DNA of 5,910 nt from Candidatus Methanoperedentaceae archaeon (lineage in GTDB: Archaea > Halobacteriota > Methanosarcinia > Methanosarcinales > Methanoperedenaceae): the NCBI GenBank assembly GCA_014859785.1, contig JACUTP010000115.1, forward strand, positions 1 through 5,910. Direction: 5' to 3'. Position 1 is the first letter of the stretch. The number at the start of each line of letters is the position of its first letter. This document shows positions 1-5,910 of this stretch, one piece after another. A program made the position numbers and the translations under genes. The notes beneath the pieces were generated by a model. The model was given only the letters and a program-made list of their open reading frames with translations. It ran no database searches and was not told the DNA's origin.

Positions 1-9
1 GAACCCGGT

Positions 10-33
10 AAAAAGCCTGTAGATTCTACGGCT
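10..33 (-). terminator. Hairpin followed by T5 in the smc direction
   Basis: Read on the minus strand, AGCC (30-33) pairs with GGCT (14-17) and GTAG (26-29) with CTAC (19-22), around a 3-nt loop and one bulged base. Five T follow directly (positions 14 to 10, the first also closing the stem). This resembles an intrinsic terminator and could be a second, backup end of the smc transcript. It could also belong to a different transcript passing the window edge. Confidence 0.35.
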
Positions 34-54
34 GCCTGTTCACAATTATTCTTG

Positions 55-101
55 AGGTATAGGAAACTGACCATGAATCAAATGATTCATAACCTATACC
101 T
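55..101. repeat. Nested inverted repeat downstream of smc
   Basis: Two inverted repeats share one centre. The inner arms ATGAATCA (73-80) and TGATTCAT (83-90) flank a 2-nt centre. The outer arms AGGTATAGG (55-63) and CCTATACCT (93-101) match over 9 bp. Between the arm pairs lie 9 nt on the left and 2 nt on the right. As RNA this would be a 9-bp stem, an asymmetric internal loop and a terminal stem; as DNA it could be a protein site. It lies beyond the T7 tract and before the T5 hairpin. Confidence 0.6.
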
Positions 102-125
102 TCACGGGCACCGAGCCTGGTGTTC

Positions 126-132
126 AAAAAAA
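126..132 (-). terminator. T7 tract, candidate smc transcript end
   Basis: In the smc direction this is an uninterrupted run of seven T, about 125 nt past the smc stop codon. Archaeal RNA polymerase is known to terminate at runs of five or more T without needing a hairpin. It is the first such run after smc, so a primary transcript end here is plausible. No experimental support can be drawn from the sequence. Confidence 0.45.
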
Positions 133-254
133 TTATCGTGATGGGTGAATAAAATGAGTAGAATCAGTCCCGGGGTTGAAGAAGTCCAGTTATTCTCTTT
201 GCCTGTGCATCCTCCTGATGCCTCGCAAATTTCATTCCATGCGTCCGTGGCTTT

Positions 255-3200
255 TCAATTCAACTTAATACCCGTAACACTTGAGATATTATTCTCCTGC
301 ATGGCAACACCTATTGTCTTCTTTGCAGCCTCAATCATGGGTTTCCTCAGGGACACCACGATAAACTGTGCATACTCTGCCGATTTCCTGATACGGTTTG
401 CCACCTTTTCAGCATTCACGCCGTCAAGGAACATATCAATCTCATCAAAAGCATAAAACGGCGCAGGTCTGTACTCCTGTATTGCGAAAAGAAGCGACAA
501 TGCGGTCAGGCTTTTCTCACCCCCTGACATTGCTTCAAGACGCTGCAAAGTTTTCTCGGACGGCTGGGCTTTTATCGTCATCCCGCCAGAGAACGGCTCA
601 TCAGGCTTTTCAAGGAACAGAGAGCCTGTACCGTCGGATAATTCGGCAAACACCTTTTTAAAATGTTCATTCACTCCGTTAAATGTGTTCATGAAGGTCT
701 CTTTCTTAAGTTCCTCGCATTTACTTATCCGAAGCATTATCTCTTCACGCTCACGGAAGAGTGTATCCCGCCGTGATTTCAGGTCACCCTTGCGGTTCTC
801 TACTTCCAAGTACTCATCAATCGCCCGCATGTTTACAGGTTCAAGCTTCTCCATTGCCTTGATGAGGGCACCAATCCTTGACGCTATGGACTCAGAAGAT
901 GGGATTTCTTCATCACGGTTCAAGCCAAGCCCGGCAATCTCGTTATCCAGGTTAATCACCTGCTCGGTAAGTGCATCCTTTGTCGAATTAAGGGCAAGGA
1001 GGTTACGCTCGACATCTGTTACAAGTCTCCTGACATCGTCAAGTTTTTGCTTTAGCGAGTTGTGTTCATCCTGCACCTTTGCCCGTTCATCCTGGAGTTC
1101 AAGAAGTTCACCGCTAATTTCCTTTTCCCTCTCGTTCTTAACCGCAAGGTCATACTGCAGTTTCTTGATAAGCTCCTGCATTTCATTTATATTATCACGG
1201 TGATTGCTTCTCTTACCATCAATTCCCGAAATACGCTCTTTTGTCTCTTCTATTTTTGCCTGTGCGTATTTCATATCAAGTGATATGGCGTTAATACCGG
1301 ATTCTATGTCACGCAAACGCCCTTCAAGCCTGTCGATCTCTTCCTCGATTCCCTGTGCTTTACCTGTTAGTTCAGGAACCTTTGAGTCTTTCAACAGCAG
1401 CTCAAGACCGGTTATCTCACCTGAAAGCACTGTAATTTCCGCATCTTTTTGGCGTTTCTGCTCCTCAATGTCATCCATCTGCGCCTTAATCCCGGCACGT
1501 TCCCTTTCGATTTCCCCGATTTCCCTTTTCTTTGATTCAATGACTTCAACAAGCCGCGTACCCCTGCTTTTAATCTCATCAAGCTGCATCTTCAATCTTG
1601 TGAACTCGTTATCAAGGTTCCTGTATTCGGGTCTTGTTTTCTCAAGCTGCTCCTCGAATTTCCCGAACTTTGCAACAGCAGTCTTTCGCCTTCCTTCGAA
1701 TTCTGAAATATCCTCGGCAATCTTCTTGAGGTTATTTTCTTCCCCGCTTGCAAATGAGAGTTTTGACTTTATGGAGCCCCCTGTCATTGCACCGCCCTTT
1801 TCGATCAACTCCCCTTCGAGTGTCACAAGCCGCTTTGTTCCCATGAGTTTGCGCGCAGAAGCAAGGTCTTCCATTACAACGGTATCCCTGAAAATATACC
1901 AGAATGCGTTATCAAATTTATTATCGCAGCCAATAAGGTTAATTGCATAATCGATAACTCCCCCTGCCCCGATTGTTAGAAGCTGCCGTTTATTTTCTAA
2001 CTTGTTAAGTGGCAGGAACGTCACCCTGCCAAGCCGCCGCTCTTTCAGGTAATTAATAGCACGGGCTGCATCCTCGTCAGTATCCACAACAACGGACTGC
2101 ATTCTCCCGCCTGCTGATATTTCAAGGGCTGTGGCATACTTCTTATCCACTTTCCCGAGTTCCGCAATTGTACCGTATATACCTGGCAATTCCCGGTTTC
2201 CCCTGGCGCGAAGAACAGCTTCCACAGGACCGCTGAAGCTCATCTCGGCAGCAGCTTTTATCATCGCCTCTGACCGTGAATACTCTTTCTGCAAATCCCG
2301 GAGCGTATCATCAAGGTCATTGATTACGGTTTTAATCGCCACCCTGTTTTTCTCAAGGTCAATAATATCCCTGTTTAACTCCTTTTTCCTGGAGTTTATT
2401 TCTTCAATTTCTTGTTTTACGTTTTCGGTATCAAAATCAGAAGATGCGATTTTTGACTTTGCTTCTTCAATCTCAAGTTCCCTGTCCCTTGCTTCTGAGG
2501 ACTTTCGCCTTATGGCATCAAGAAGCCTGTCTTCCTCACGCATAAGCTCGTTCTTCTCACTTTTCAGGGTTTCATGCGTCTCTTTTGCCGCAGAAAGCTT
2601 ATCCCTCGTTTGCGCAAACTCAGCATCAATATCTGCAATCTTGCTCTTTAAAACCAGAAGCTGTGTATTCTTATCTTCAATTTCCGCAGCAATTGTGTCT
2701 TTTCTCAGGTTTTCATCTTTCAGTCTGTCATTTAATCCGGATAACCTGCGCTGTGTATCATCAATTTCCAGGAATGCTTTCCTTTTCTGTGACTCAACAT
2801 CATTAACCTCATTTTCCAAAAGCTCGATTTTGCTCGCAGATCTTGAAATCTCACCTTTTATGGATTCAATATCTTTCCTGAGTGTAATCTGCTCGTTCTC
2901 CCCTTTCCGGATAATAAGCGAGTTAAGATCAGAAATTTTATCTTCAAAACCCCGGATTTCCTGCTGCCGTTCTTCCACATGTTTCGTAAGCTCTTCCTTT
3001 CTGGTTTCCTGGTCTTTTATTTCGCCTGAAATTTTATCCAGTTCCTTTTTGGAATCGTTGAGTTTTGCAAGAAGTACGTACCCTTCATATTTGCGTTTTT
3101 CATCCCTGAGTGACTGGTATTTTAAAGCCTGGTCGCGCTCCTGCCTGAGTTTCATGAGCTGGTCATCCACTTCCGCCAGTATGATGTCAACCCGCTCAAT

Positions 3201-3764
3201 TCGTTCCCTGACAATCTCAAGTTCATTCAGTGCCTGCTCTTTCTTGTCATCGAACTCGGAAACGCCCGCAATCTCATCTATAATCTTCCGCCGTTCTGTA
3301 ACGGTCATTTCGATAATGCGGGTAACATCCCCCTGCATTACCACGTTATATCCTTCAGGCGTAATCCTGGCTTTTGAAAGGTAGTTATGGATATCAGAGA
3401 GGCTCACGGGTTTTTCGTTAAAATAATAATAGCTGTAATACCCGGACTGTGTCTGTCTTACTTTCCTTGTGATGGTTATTTCATCTGAGTCAACAGGCAT
3501 CTCCCTGTCAGAGTTATCAAAACATATTGTTACCTGCGCGAAATTCCTGGAACCCTTATCTGCATTGAATATGAGGTCTGTGAGCTTTTCAGCCCTCATT
3601 GTGCGTGAATTCGAGAGACCGAGCGCGAAGAGGATACCATCTATTATATTGGATTTACCACTTCCGTTCGGGCCGGAAATGGTGGTGAACTCGTCATAAA
3701 AAGGTATTTTTACTTTTTTCCCGAATGATTTGAAATTTTGAAGTTCTATCTCCTTTATGTGCAA
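255..3764 (-). CDS. smc: Chromosome segregation/condensation ATPase SMC
   Basis: This gene encodes a complete 1169-residue Structural Maintenance of Chromosomes protein, the DNA-binding ATPase that dimerises and, with kleisin ScpA and usually ScpB, compacts and separates chromosomes. The N-terminal head (about 1-165) carries Walker A GPNGSGKS at 31-38 (Lys37), an arginine-containing loop near 54-57 and the Q-loop Gln144. A long coiled coil (about 166-505) leads to the globular hinge (about 510-668) with its glycine-rich dimer interface (AGGR near 550, GGAMTGGS near 656-663). The coiled coil returns over about 670-1010 to the C-terminal head, with signature motif SGGEKS at 1080-1085, Walker B FYAFDE ending in Asp1107 and Glu1108, and the D-loop aspartate at 1114. 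The hinge lacks the CxxC zinc hook of Rad50. The start is TTG; no in-frame ATG lies closer to the conserved MHIKEIELQNFKSFG start, and a GAGGT ribosome binding site sits 5 nt upstream. It is the second gene of a coupled pair. No scpA is visible immediately downstream. Confidence 0.98.
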   Translation of the reverse strand: MHIKEIELQNFKSFGKKVKIPFYDEFTTISGPNGSGKSNIIDGILFALGLSNSRTMRAEKLTDLIFNADKGSRNFAQVTICFDNSDREMPVDSDEITITRKVRQTQSGYYSYYYFNEKPVSLSDIHNYLSKARITPEGYNVVMQGDVTRIIEMTVTERRKIIDEIAGVSEFDDKKEQALNELEIVRERIERVDIILAEVDDQLMKLRQERDQALKYQSLRDEKRKYEGYVLLAKLNDSKKELDKISGEIKDQETRKEELTKHVEERQQEIRGFEDKISDLNSLIIRKGENEQITLRKDIESIKGEISRSASKIELLENEVNDVESQKRKAFLEIDDTQRRLSGLNDRLKDENLRKDTIAAEIEDKNTQLLVLKSKIADIDAEFAQTRDKLSAAKETHETLKSEKNELMREEDRLLDAIRRKSSEARDRELEIEEAKSKIASSDFDTENVKQEIEEINSRKKELNRDIIDLEKNRVAIKTVINDLDDTLRDLQKEYSRSEAMIKAAAEMSFSGPVEAVLRARGNRELPGIYGTIAELGKVDKKYATALEISAGGRMQSVVVDTDEDAARAINYLKERRLGRVTFLPLNKLENKRQLLTIGAGGVIDYAINLIGCDNKFDNAFWYIFRDTVVMEDLASARKLMGTKRLVTLEGELIEKGGAMTGGSIKSKLSFASGEENNLKKIAEDISEFEGRRKTAVAKFGKFEEQLEKTRPEYRNLDNEFTRLKMQLDEIKSRGTRLVEVIESKKREIGEIERERAGIKAQMDDIEEQKRQKDAEITVLSGEITGLELLLKDSKVPELTGKAQGIEEEIDRLEGRLRDIESGINAISLDMKYAQAKIEETKERISGIDGKRSNHRDNINEMQELIKKLQYDLAVKNEREKEISGELLELQDERAKVQDEHNSLKQKLDDVRRLVTDVERNLLALNSTKDALTEQVINLDNEIAGLGLNRDEEIPSSESIASRIGALIKAMEKLEPVNMRAIDEYLEVENRKGDLKSRRDTLFREREEIMLRISKCEELKKETFMNTFNGVNEHFKKVFAELSDGTGSLFLEKPDEPFSGGMTIKAQPSEKTLQRLEAMSGGEKSLTALSLLFAIQEYRPAPFYAFDEIDMFLDGVNAEKVANRIRKSAEYAQFIVVSLRKPMIEAAKKTIGVAMQENNISSVTGIKLN

Positions 3765-3775
3765 TGTTTACCTCT
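3762..3775 (-). promoter_or_regulatory. smc ribosome binding site overlapping the upstream stop, with TTG start
   Basis: On the minus strand the upstream gene ends in AAG AGG TAA. The GAGGT formed by its last sense codon and stop (3770-3774) is a strong Shine-Dalgarno, 5 nt before the TTG at 3762-3764. The intergenic gap is only ACA. This fixes TTG as the smc start, because going further upstream in frame immediately meets the TAA stop, and it predicts translational coupling between the two genes. Confidence 0.85.
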
Positions 3776-4439
3776 TTTTCAAGGTCTCGGTTATTTCAAC
3801 TCCTTCGGTTACGTTCTCTGTCTTGTTAATTTCAGGTTCATTTGCACCCGCCGTCTCCCCTGTCTCGTTATCAGGTTCTATGACGGTCTCATCAACTTCA
3901 ATTAATGTTTGTTTCTTTGCCTTTTTGGGTTCATAATTATCCGCAATAATATACTCGCCTTTTTTCCCTGGCTTGTCCTGCTCTTTCACTTCCGTCTTTG
4001 AAGGTTCCGGAGCTTTCCCTTCCCTGGCTTCGGGCTTTTTATCCTTTTTTAAACCGGTAATTTCCTGTACGATTGATTTCTGGTCAAGAAGCTCTTTCAT
4101 CACGCCATCATATGAACTGTTAAGTTCCACGAGCCTGCGCTCAAGACGGTTCATCCGGGTTTCGGTTTTCTGGATGGTATCCTCACCTGCCTTGAACTTC
4201 CCAAGTAATGAATCGCGCATGGATTTGTTCATCTCCGTAATCTCAGCCACTTTTTCACTGAATTTCATCCTCACATCTTCAAGAGTTGCCTCACGAAGCT
4301 TGATTTTATCTACAAACCTTTTTTCAATTTCTGCAAGAACAGACTCCTTCAGGGAATCCTGCATTTCTGCAATCTGCCTGTCCCTCTCAGCAAGTTTCTG
4401 CTCGAGTCTTTCTATTATAATGTCACGTTCTGTACTCAT
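3768..4439 (-). CDS. Unrecognised coiled-coil protein with charged disordered tail, coupled to smc
   Basis: I do not recognise this 223-residue protein as a named family. Residues about 4-130 are predicted by eye to be almost continuous alpha helix with hydrophobic spacing typical of a coiled coil (I9, L12, L16, I23, M26, L30 and onwards to L117, I123, I127). There is a possible break near G80-G85. Residues 131-223 are rich in Lys, Glu, Pro, Thr and Asn and look disordered. Within them lie two short hydrophobic islands, EYIIADNY (162-169) and QTLIEVDETVIEPD (177-190). There is no signal peptide, membrane segment or catalytic motif. The ATG start has a good ribosome binding site, GAGGG at 4446-4450, 6 nt upstream. 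Its stop codon lies 3 nt before the smc start and its last codons contain the smc ribosome binding site, so the two are almost certainly co-translated. An accessory role in chromosome organisation is inferred from context alone. From unverified memory, haloarchaea also carry a small coiled-coil gene beside smc. Confidence 0.9.
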   Translation of the reverse strand: MSTERDIIIERLEQKLAERDRQIAEMQDSLKESVLAEIEKRFVDKIKLREATLEDVRMKFSEKVAEITEMNKSMRDSLLGKFKAGEDTIQKTETRMNRLERRLVELNSSYDGVMKELLDQKSIVQEITGLKKDKKPEAREGKAPEPSKTEVKEQDKPGKKGEYIIADNYEPKKAKKQTLIEVDETVIEPDNETGETAGANEPEINKTENVTEGVEITETLKKR

Positions 4440-4445
4440 TCATAT

Positions 4446-4490
4446 CCCTCATGTGGTAAATAGCAAAAGTAATCATATATGTTTTGGTAT
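4446..4490 (-). promoter_or_regulatory. Candidate promoter and ribosome binding site of the coiled-coil gene-smc unit
   Basis: On the minus strand a CCAAAA stretch (4482-4487), resembling the archaeal BRE, directly precedes the TATA-like CATATATG (4474-4481). Start of transcription would be expected about 25 nt further on, near 4452, leaving a leader of roughly a dozen bases that contains GAGGG (4446-4450) 6 nt before the ATG at 4439. The spacing of BRE, TATA, predicted start, Shine-Dalgarno and ATG is self-consistent, which makes this the most convincing promoter in the window. It would let the pair be expressed independently of aspS. The transcription start itself is inferred. Confidence 0.6.
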
Positions 4491-4517
4491 TTCTTGATTT
4501 TTTGCACAACATAGATA

Positions 4518-4532
4518 TATTATTTTATAATA
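4518..4532. repeat. AT-only inverted repeat just downstream of aspS
   Basis: TATTAT and ATAATA arms (6 bp each) flank a 3-nt centre, 6 to 20 nt beyond the aspS stop codon. All pairs are A-T, so the hairpin would be weak. It could lie at the 3' end of the aspS transcript, act as a second TATA-like element for the next gene, or be a chance result of the AT-rich gap. It has no following T-run in the aspS direction, so I do not call it a terminator. Confidence 0.3.
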
Positions 4533-4537
4533 AATAG

Positions 4538-5836
4538 TTATGGGGAAAGCCGTCTCCTGTCCCTCGGGAACAGAACAACTTCCCTGATATTCTCAATTCC
4601 CAGCATGGTCATAAGAAGCCGCTCTGTACCAAGACCCCAGCCTGAATGCGGGGGCATGCCGTACCTGAAGGCATTGAGGTAAAATTCGAAACCGTCAGGG
4701 TTAAGCCCCTGCTCTTCAATCCTGGTTTTTAGCAGGTCGTAGTTGTGAACACGCTGTGCGCCTGATGATAATTCCATTCTAGGGTGCATCATGTCAAAAG
4801 CCTTGCAGAGCTCTGGTTTGTCTTCGTATGGCATGGCATAGAATGGTTTGATTTTTGTTGGCCAGTCCACGATGAAATAATGCTCGCCAACGTTTTTACC
4901 TATTATGTGTTCTGCTTCTGTTGAAAGGTCATCGCCCCATTCAAGGTCTTCTCCGTTTGCGCCTGCAATATTTATGGCTTTATCATAGGTGATGCGCTTG
5001 AATGGAAGTTCGGGGATTTCCAGTTCAACACCAAGCGTTTCAAGGTATTTTGCACCAATTTCTGCCACTTCATTATAAACATGGTTTACGAGGTTTTCGA
5101 GTATTGCCATGACATCCTTCTGGTCGATGAAACTCGCCTCAATATCGATAGAAGAAGCTTCGTTCAGGTGTCTTCTTGTATCATGCTCCTCTGCCCTGAA
5201 TATAGGTGCAATTTCATATACGCGGTCAAGCCCGCCTGACATCATAAGCTGCTTGAATAACTGCGGGCTCTGGTTTAGGAAGGCTTCGCGTTCGAAATAC
5301 GTTATCGGGAAAAGTGCTGTCCCGCCTTCTGTGGCAGTGGCTACGACTTTTGGTGTTGTAATCTCAACAAAACCGTCTTTGCTTAAGAATTCGCGGATAC
5401 ACCGGAGTACAATGTGTCTTATCCTGAATATTGCCTGGGTGCGCGGACGCCTTGTATCCATGAACCTGGCATCAAGCCTTGTATCAAGGTCGGCGTCCAC
5501 CTTGCCAGTGGTGTCCATCGGGAGAGGCGAGGCGGCATGTGAAAGCACGGTTATACCTTTCGGGATAACCTCATAACCGTTTGGCGCTTGAGCCATTTTC
5601 TGGATTGTCCCTGTTACCGACACAACTGATTCGCGGCTTAAGCCTTTCACGGTATCAAGTACTTCCTGTTCCATTGCTTTCTTGAAAAGGGTTACCTGTG
5701 CAAGTCCTTCCCTGTCCCTTACCACCAGGAAGGCAATACCGCCAAGGTCACGGATTTCATGAACCCAGCCGGTTATGGTTACCGTGCCCTTGTCCATACC
5801 GGGTGTTATCTGGGTAGAATAATGAGTTCGTTTCAT
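4538..5836 (-). CDS. aspS: Aspartyl-tRNA synthetase, archaeal type (probably non-discriminating)
   Basis: This gene encodes a complete 432-residue class IIb aminoacyl-tRNA synthetase that joins aspartate to tRNA in the cytoplasm using ATP. Residues about 18-93 form the N-terminal OB-fold anticodon-binding domain (TITGWVHEIRDLGG...). The catalytic domain follows: motif 1 at about 138-162 ends in the invariant proline of ITTP; motif 2 is FRAEE(H) at 213-218 with Arg214; motif 3 is GLGTER at 401-406 with Arg406. The segment TEGGTALF (169-176) and NQSPQL (188-193) are typical of AspRS substrate-binding loops. Its length matches archaeal AspRS (about 430-440 residues) and it lacks the large insertion of bacterial enzymes. 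His26 and Pro85 resemble the pair reported for non-discriminating archaeal AspRS, so it may also charge tRNA-Asn; that is inference. The ATG is preceded by AGGA at 5844-5847 with 7 nt spacing. It is first in this run of minus-strand genes and is separated from the next gene by 98 bp. Confidence 0.97.
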   Translation of the reverse strand: MKRTHYSTQITPGMDKGTVTITGWVHEIRDLGGIAFLVVRDREGLAQVTLFKKAMEQEVLDTVKGLSRESVVSVTGTIQKMAQAPNGYEVIPKGITVLSHAASPLPMDTTGKVDADLDTRLDARFMDTRRPRTQAIFRIRHIVLRCIREFLSKDGFVEITTPKVVATATEGGTALFPITYFEREAFLNQSPQLFKQLMMSGGLDRVYEIAPIFRAEEHDTRRHLNEASSIDIEASFIDQKDVMAILENLVNHVYNEVAEIGAKYLETLGVELEIPELPFKRITYDKAINIAGANGEDLEWGDDLSTEAEHIIGKNVGEHYFIVDWPTKIKPFYAMPYEDKPELCKAFDMMHPRMELSSGAQRVHNYDLLKTRIEEQGLNPDGFEFYLNAFRYGMPPHSGWGLGTERLLMTMLGIENIREVVLFPRDRRRLSP

Positions 5837-5856
5837 GTTATCTTCCTGCCTTTAAT

Positions 5857-5876
5857 GATTAATTATATTATTAATC
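5857..5876. promoter_or_regulatory. Inverted repeat over the likely aspS TATA region
   Basis: GATTAAT (5857-5863) and its reverse complement ATTAATC (5870-5876) are separated by 6 nt of TATATT. A third GATTAAT lies at 5904-5910, at the window edge. The AT-rich core (AATATAAT on the minus strand) is the only TATA-like element near the aspS start, with its centre about 30 nt upstream of the ATG. A protein bound to these arms would overlap the promoter. High AT content makes chance repeats easier, so both the promoter and operator readings are tentative. Confidence 0.4.
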
Positions 5877-5910
5877 TATTGTGTATGAAATTCAAGGATT
5901 TTCGATTAAT

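Larger units (their letters stand above)
1..254. other. Region downstream of smc with no supportable gene
   Basis: No reading frame here on either strand shows a start, ribosome binding site and recognisable protein together. Several short open stretches exist: plus strand 1-141 from the window edge, the smc frame past its stop to 102, and a minus-strand frame from ATG at 72-74 to the edge. None is convincing. An isolated AGGAGG lies at 211-216 on the minus strand. The region holds the T7 tract, the nested inverted repeat and the hairpin with T5 listed separately. Nothing resembling the start of scpA is present. Confidence 0.6.

Noticed and set aside
1..60. GGGTTC at the minus-strand edge resembles a tRNA T-arm.
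   Set aside because: The upstream bases do not form an anticodon stem and loop at the right spacing; the nearby hairpin fits a terminator better.
1..74. Minus-strand frame from ATG at 72-74 open to the window edge, possibly the start of the next gene.
   Set aside because: Only 24 codons are visible, no ribosome binding site lies at proper distance, the ATG is inside the inverted repeat, and a terminator-like hairpin lies within it.
55..101. Nested repeat as an H/ACA guide RNA.
   Set aside because: The internal loop is very asymmetric (9 and 2 nt) and no ACA follows the lower stem on either strand.
1..141. Plus-strand frame open from the window edge to TGA at 139-141, possibly the end of a convergent gene.
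   Set aside because: The 46 codons show no recognisable domain and contain both inverted repeats. Without the sequence before position 1 it cannot be supported.
102..254. The smc frame stays open for 50 codons beyond the TGA stop, raising stop readthrough or a recoded TGA.
   Set aside because: SMC already ends at its usual conserved tail and the length is typical. The extension has no recognisable similarity, and an open run of this size is expected by chance at a rate of roughly one in ten.
1204..1950. A 248-codon open frame on the plus strand inside smc.
   Set aside because: Same Ser-rich shadow composition, fully antisense to the second half of the smc coiled coil and the hinge.
2131..3384. 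A 417-codon open frame on the plus strand inside smc.
   Set aside because: It is very rich in Ser, Phe, Leu and Arg with no domain, which is what the complement of Glu/Lys/Asp-rich coiled-coil codons produces. It lies wholly antisense to conserved smc coiled-coil and has no ribosome binding site that I can see.
255..3764. Rad50 or another SMC-like ATPase as alternative to smc.
   Set aside because: The centre holds a globular hinge with glycine-rich interface rather than a CxxC zinc hook, and both head ends match SMC closely.

Overview
This window reads as euryarchaeal chromosome, most likely from the Methanosarcinales (methanogens or their methane-oxidising relatives such as Methanoperedens). 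The lineage call is an inference. It rests on the archaeal-type aspartyl-tRNA synthetase, on an SMC whose C-terminal tail (SLRKPMIE...TIGV.MQENNISSVTG) I recognise from methanosarcinal SMC proteins, on TATA/BRE-like promoters combined with GAGG-type ribosome binding sites, and on moderate GC content. All three convincing genes lie on the minus strand and the region is densely coded.

Layout in the direction of transcription, from high to low coordinates: (1) 5837-5910, the AT-rich upstream region of aspS, with a 7-bp inverted repeat around a possible TATA box; (2) 4538-5836, aspS, a complete archaeal AspRS carrying His26 and a nearby Pro85, which suggests the non-discriminating (Asp/Asn) type; (3) 4440-4537, a 98-bp gap with the best promoter of the window; (4) 3768-4439, an unrecognised 223-residue protein with an N-terminal coiled coil and a charged, probably disordered C-terminal tail; (5) 255-3764, smc, a complete 1169-residue chromosome-condensation ATPase with a TTG start whose Shine-Dalgarno overlaps the stop of the preceding gene; (6) 1-254, a region with no supportable gene but with a T7 tract, a nested inverted repeat and a hairpin followed by T5 in the smc direction.

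The coiled-coil gene and smc look like one translationally coupled two-gene unit with its own promoter, and aspS like a separate upstream unit. The coiled-coil protein is the best candidate for something little described: its tight coupling to smc suggests an accessory factor for chromosome organisation, but nothing in the sequence proves a function. No scpA (kleisin) start is visible directly downstream of smc, where it often lies in prokaryotes. I see no mobile element, CRISPR array, tRNA or rRNA, and no evidence for an entirely new system.
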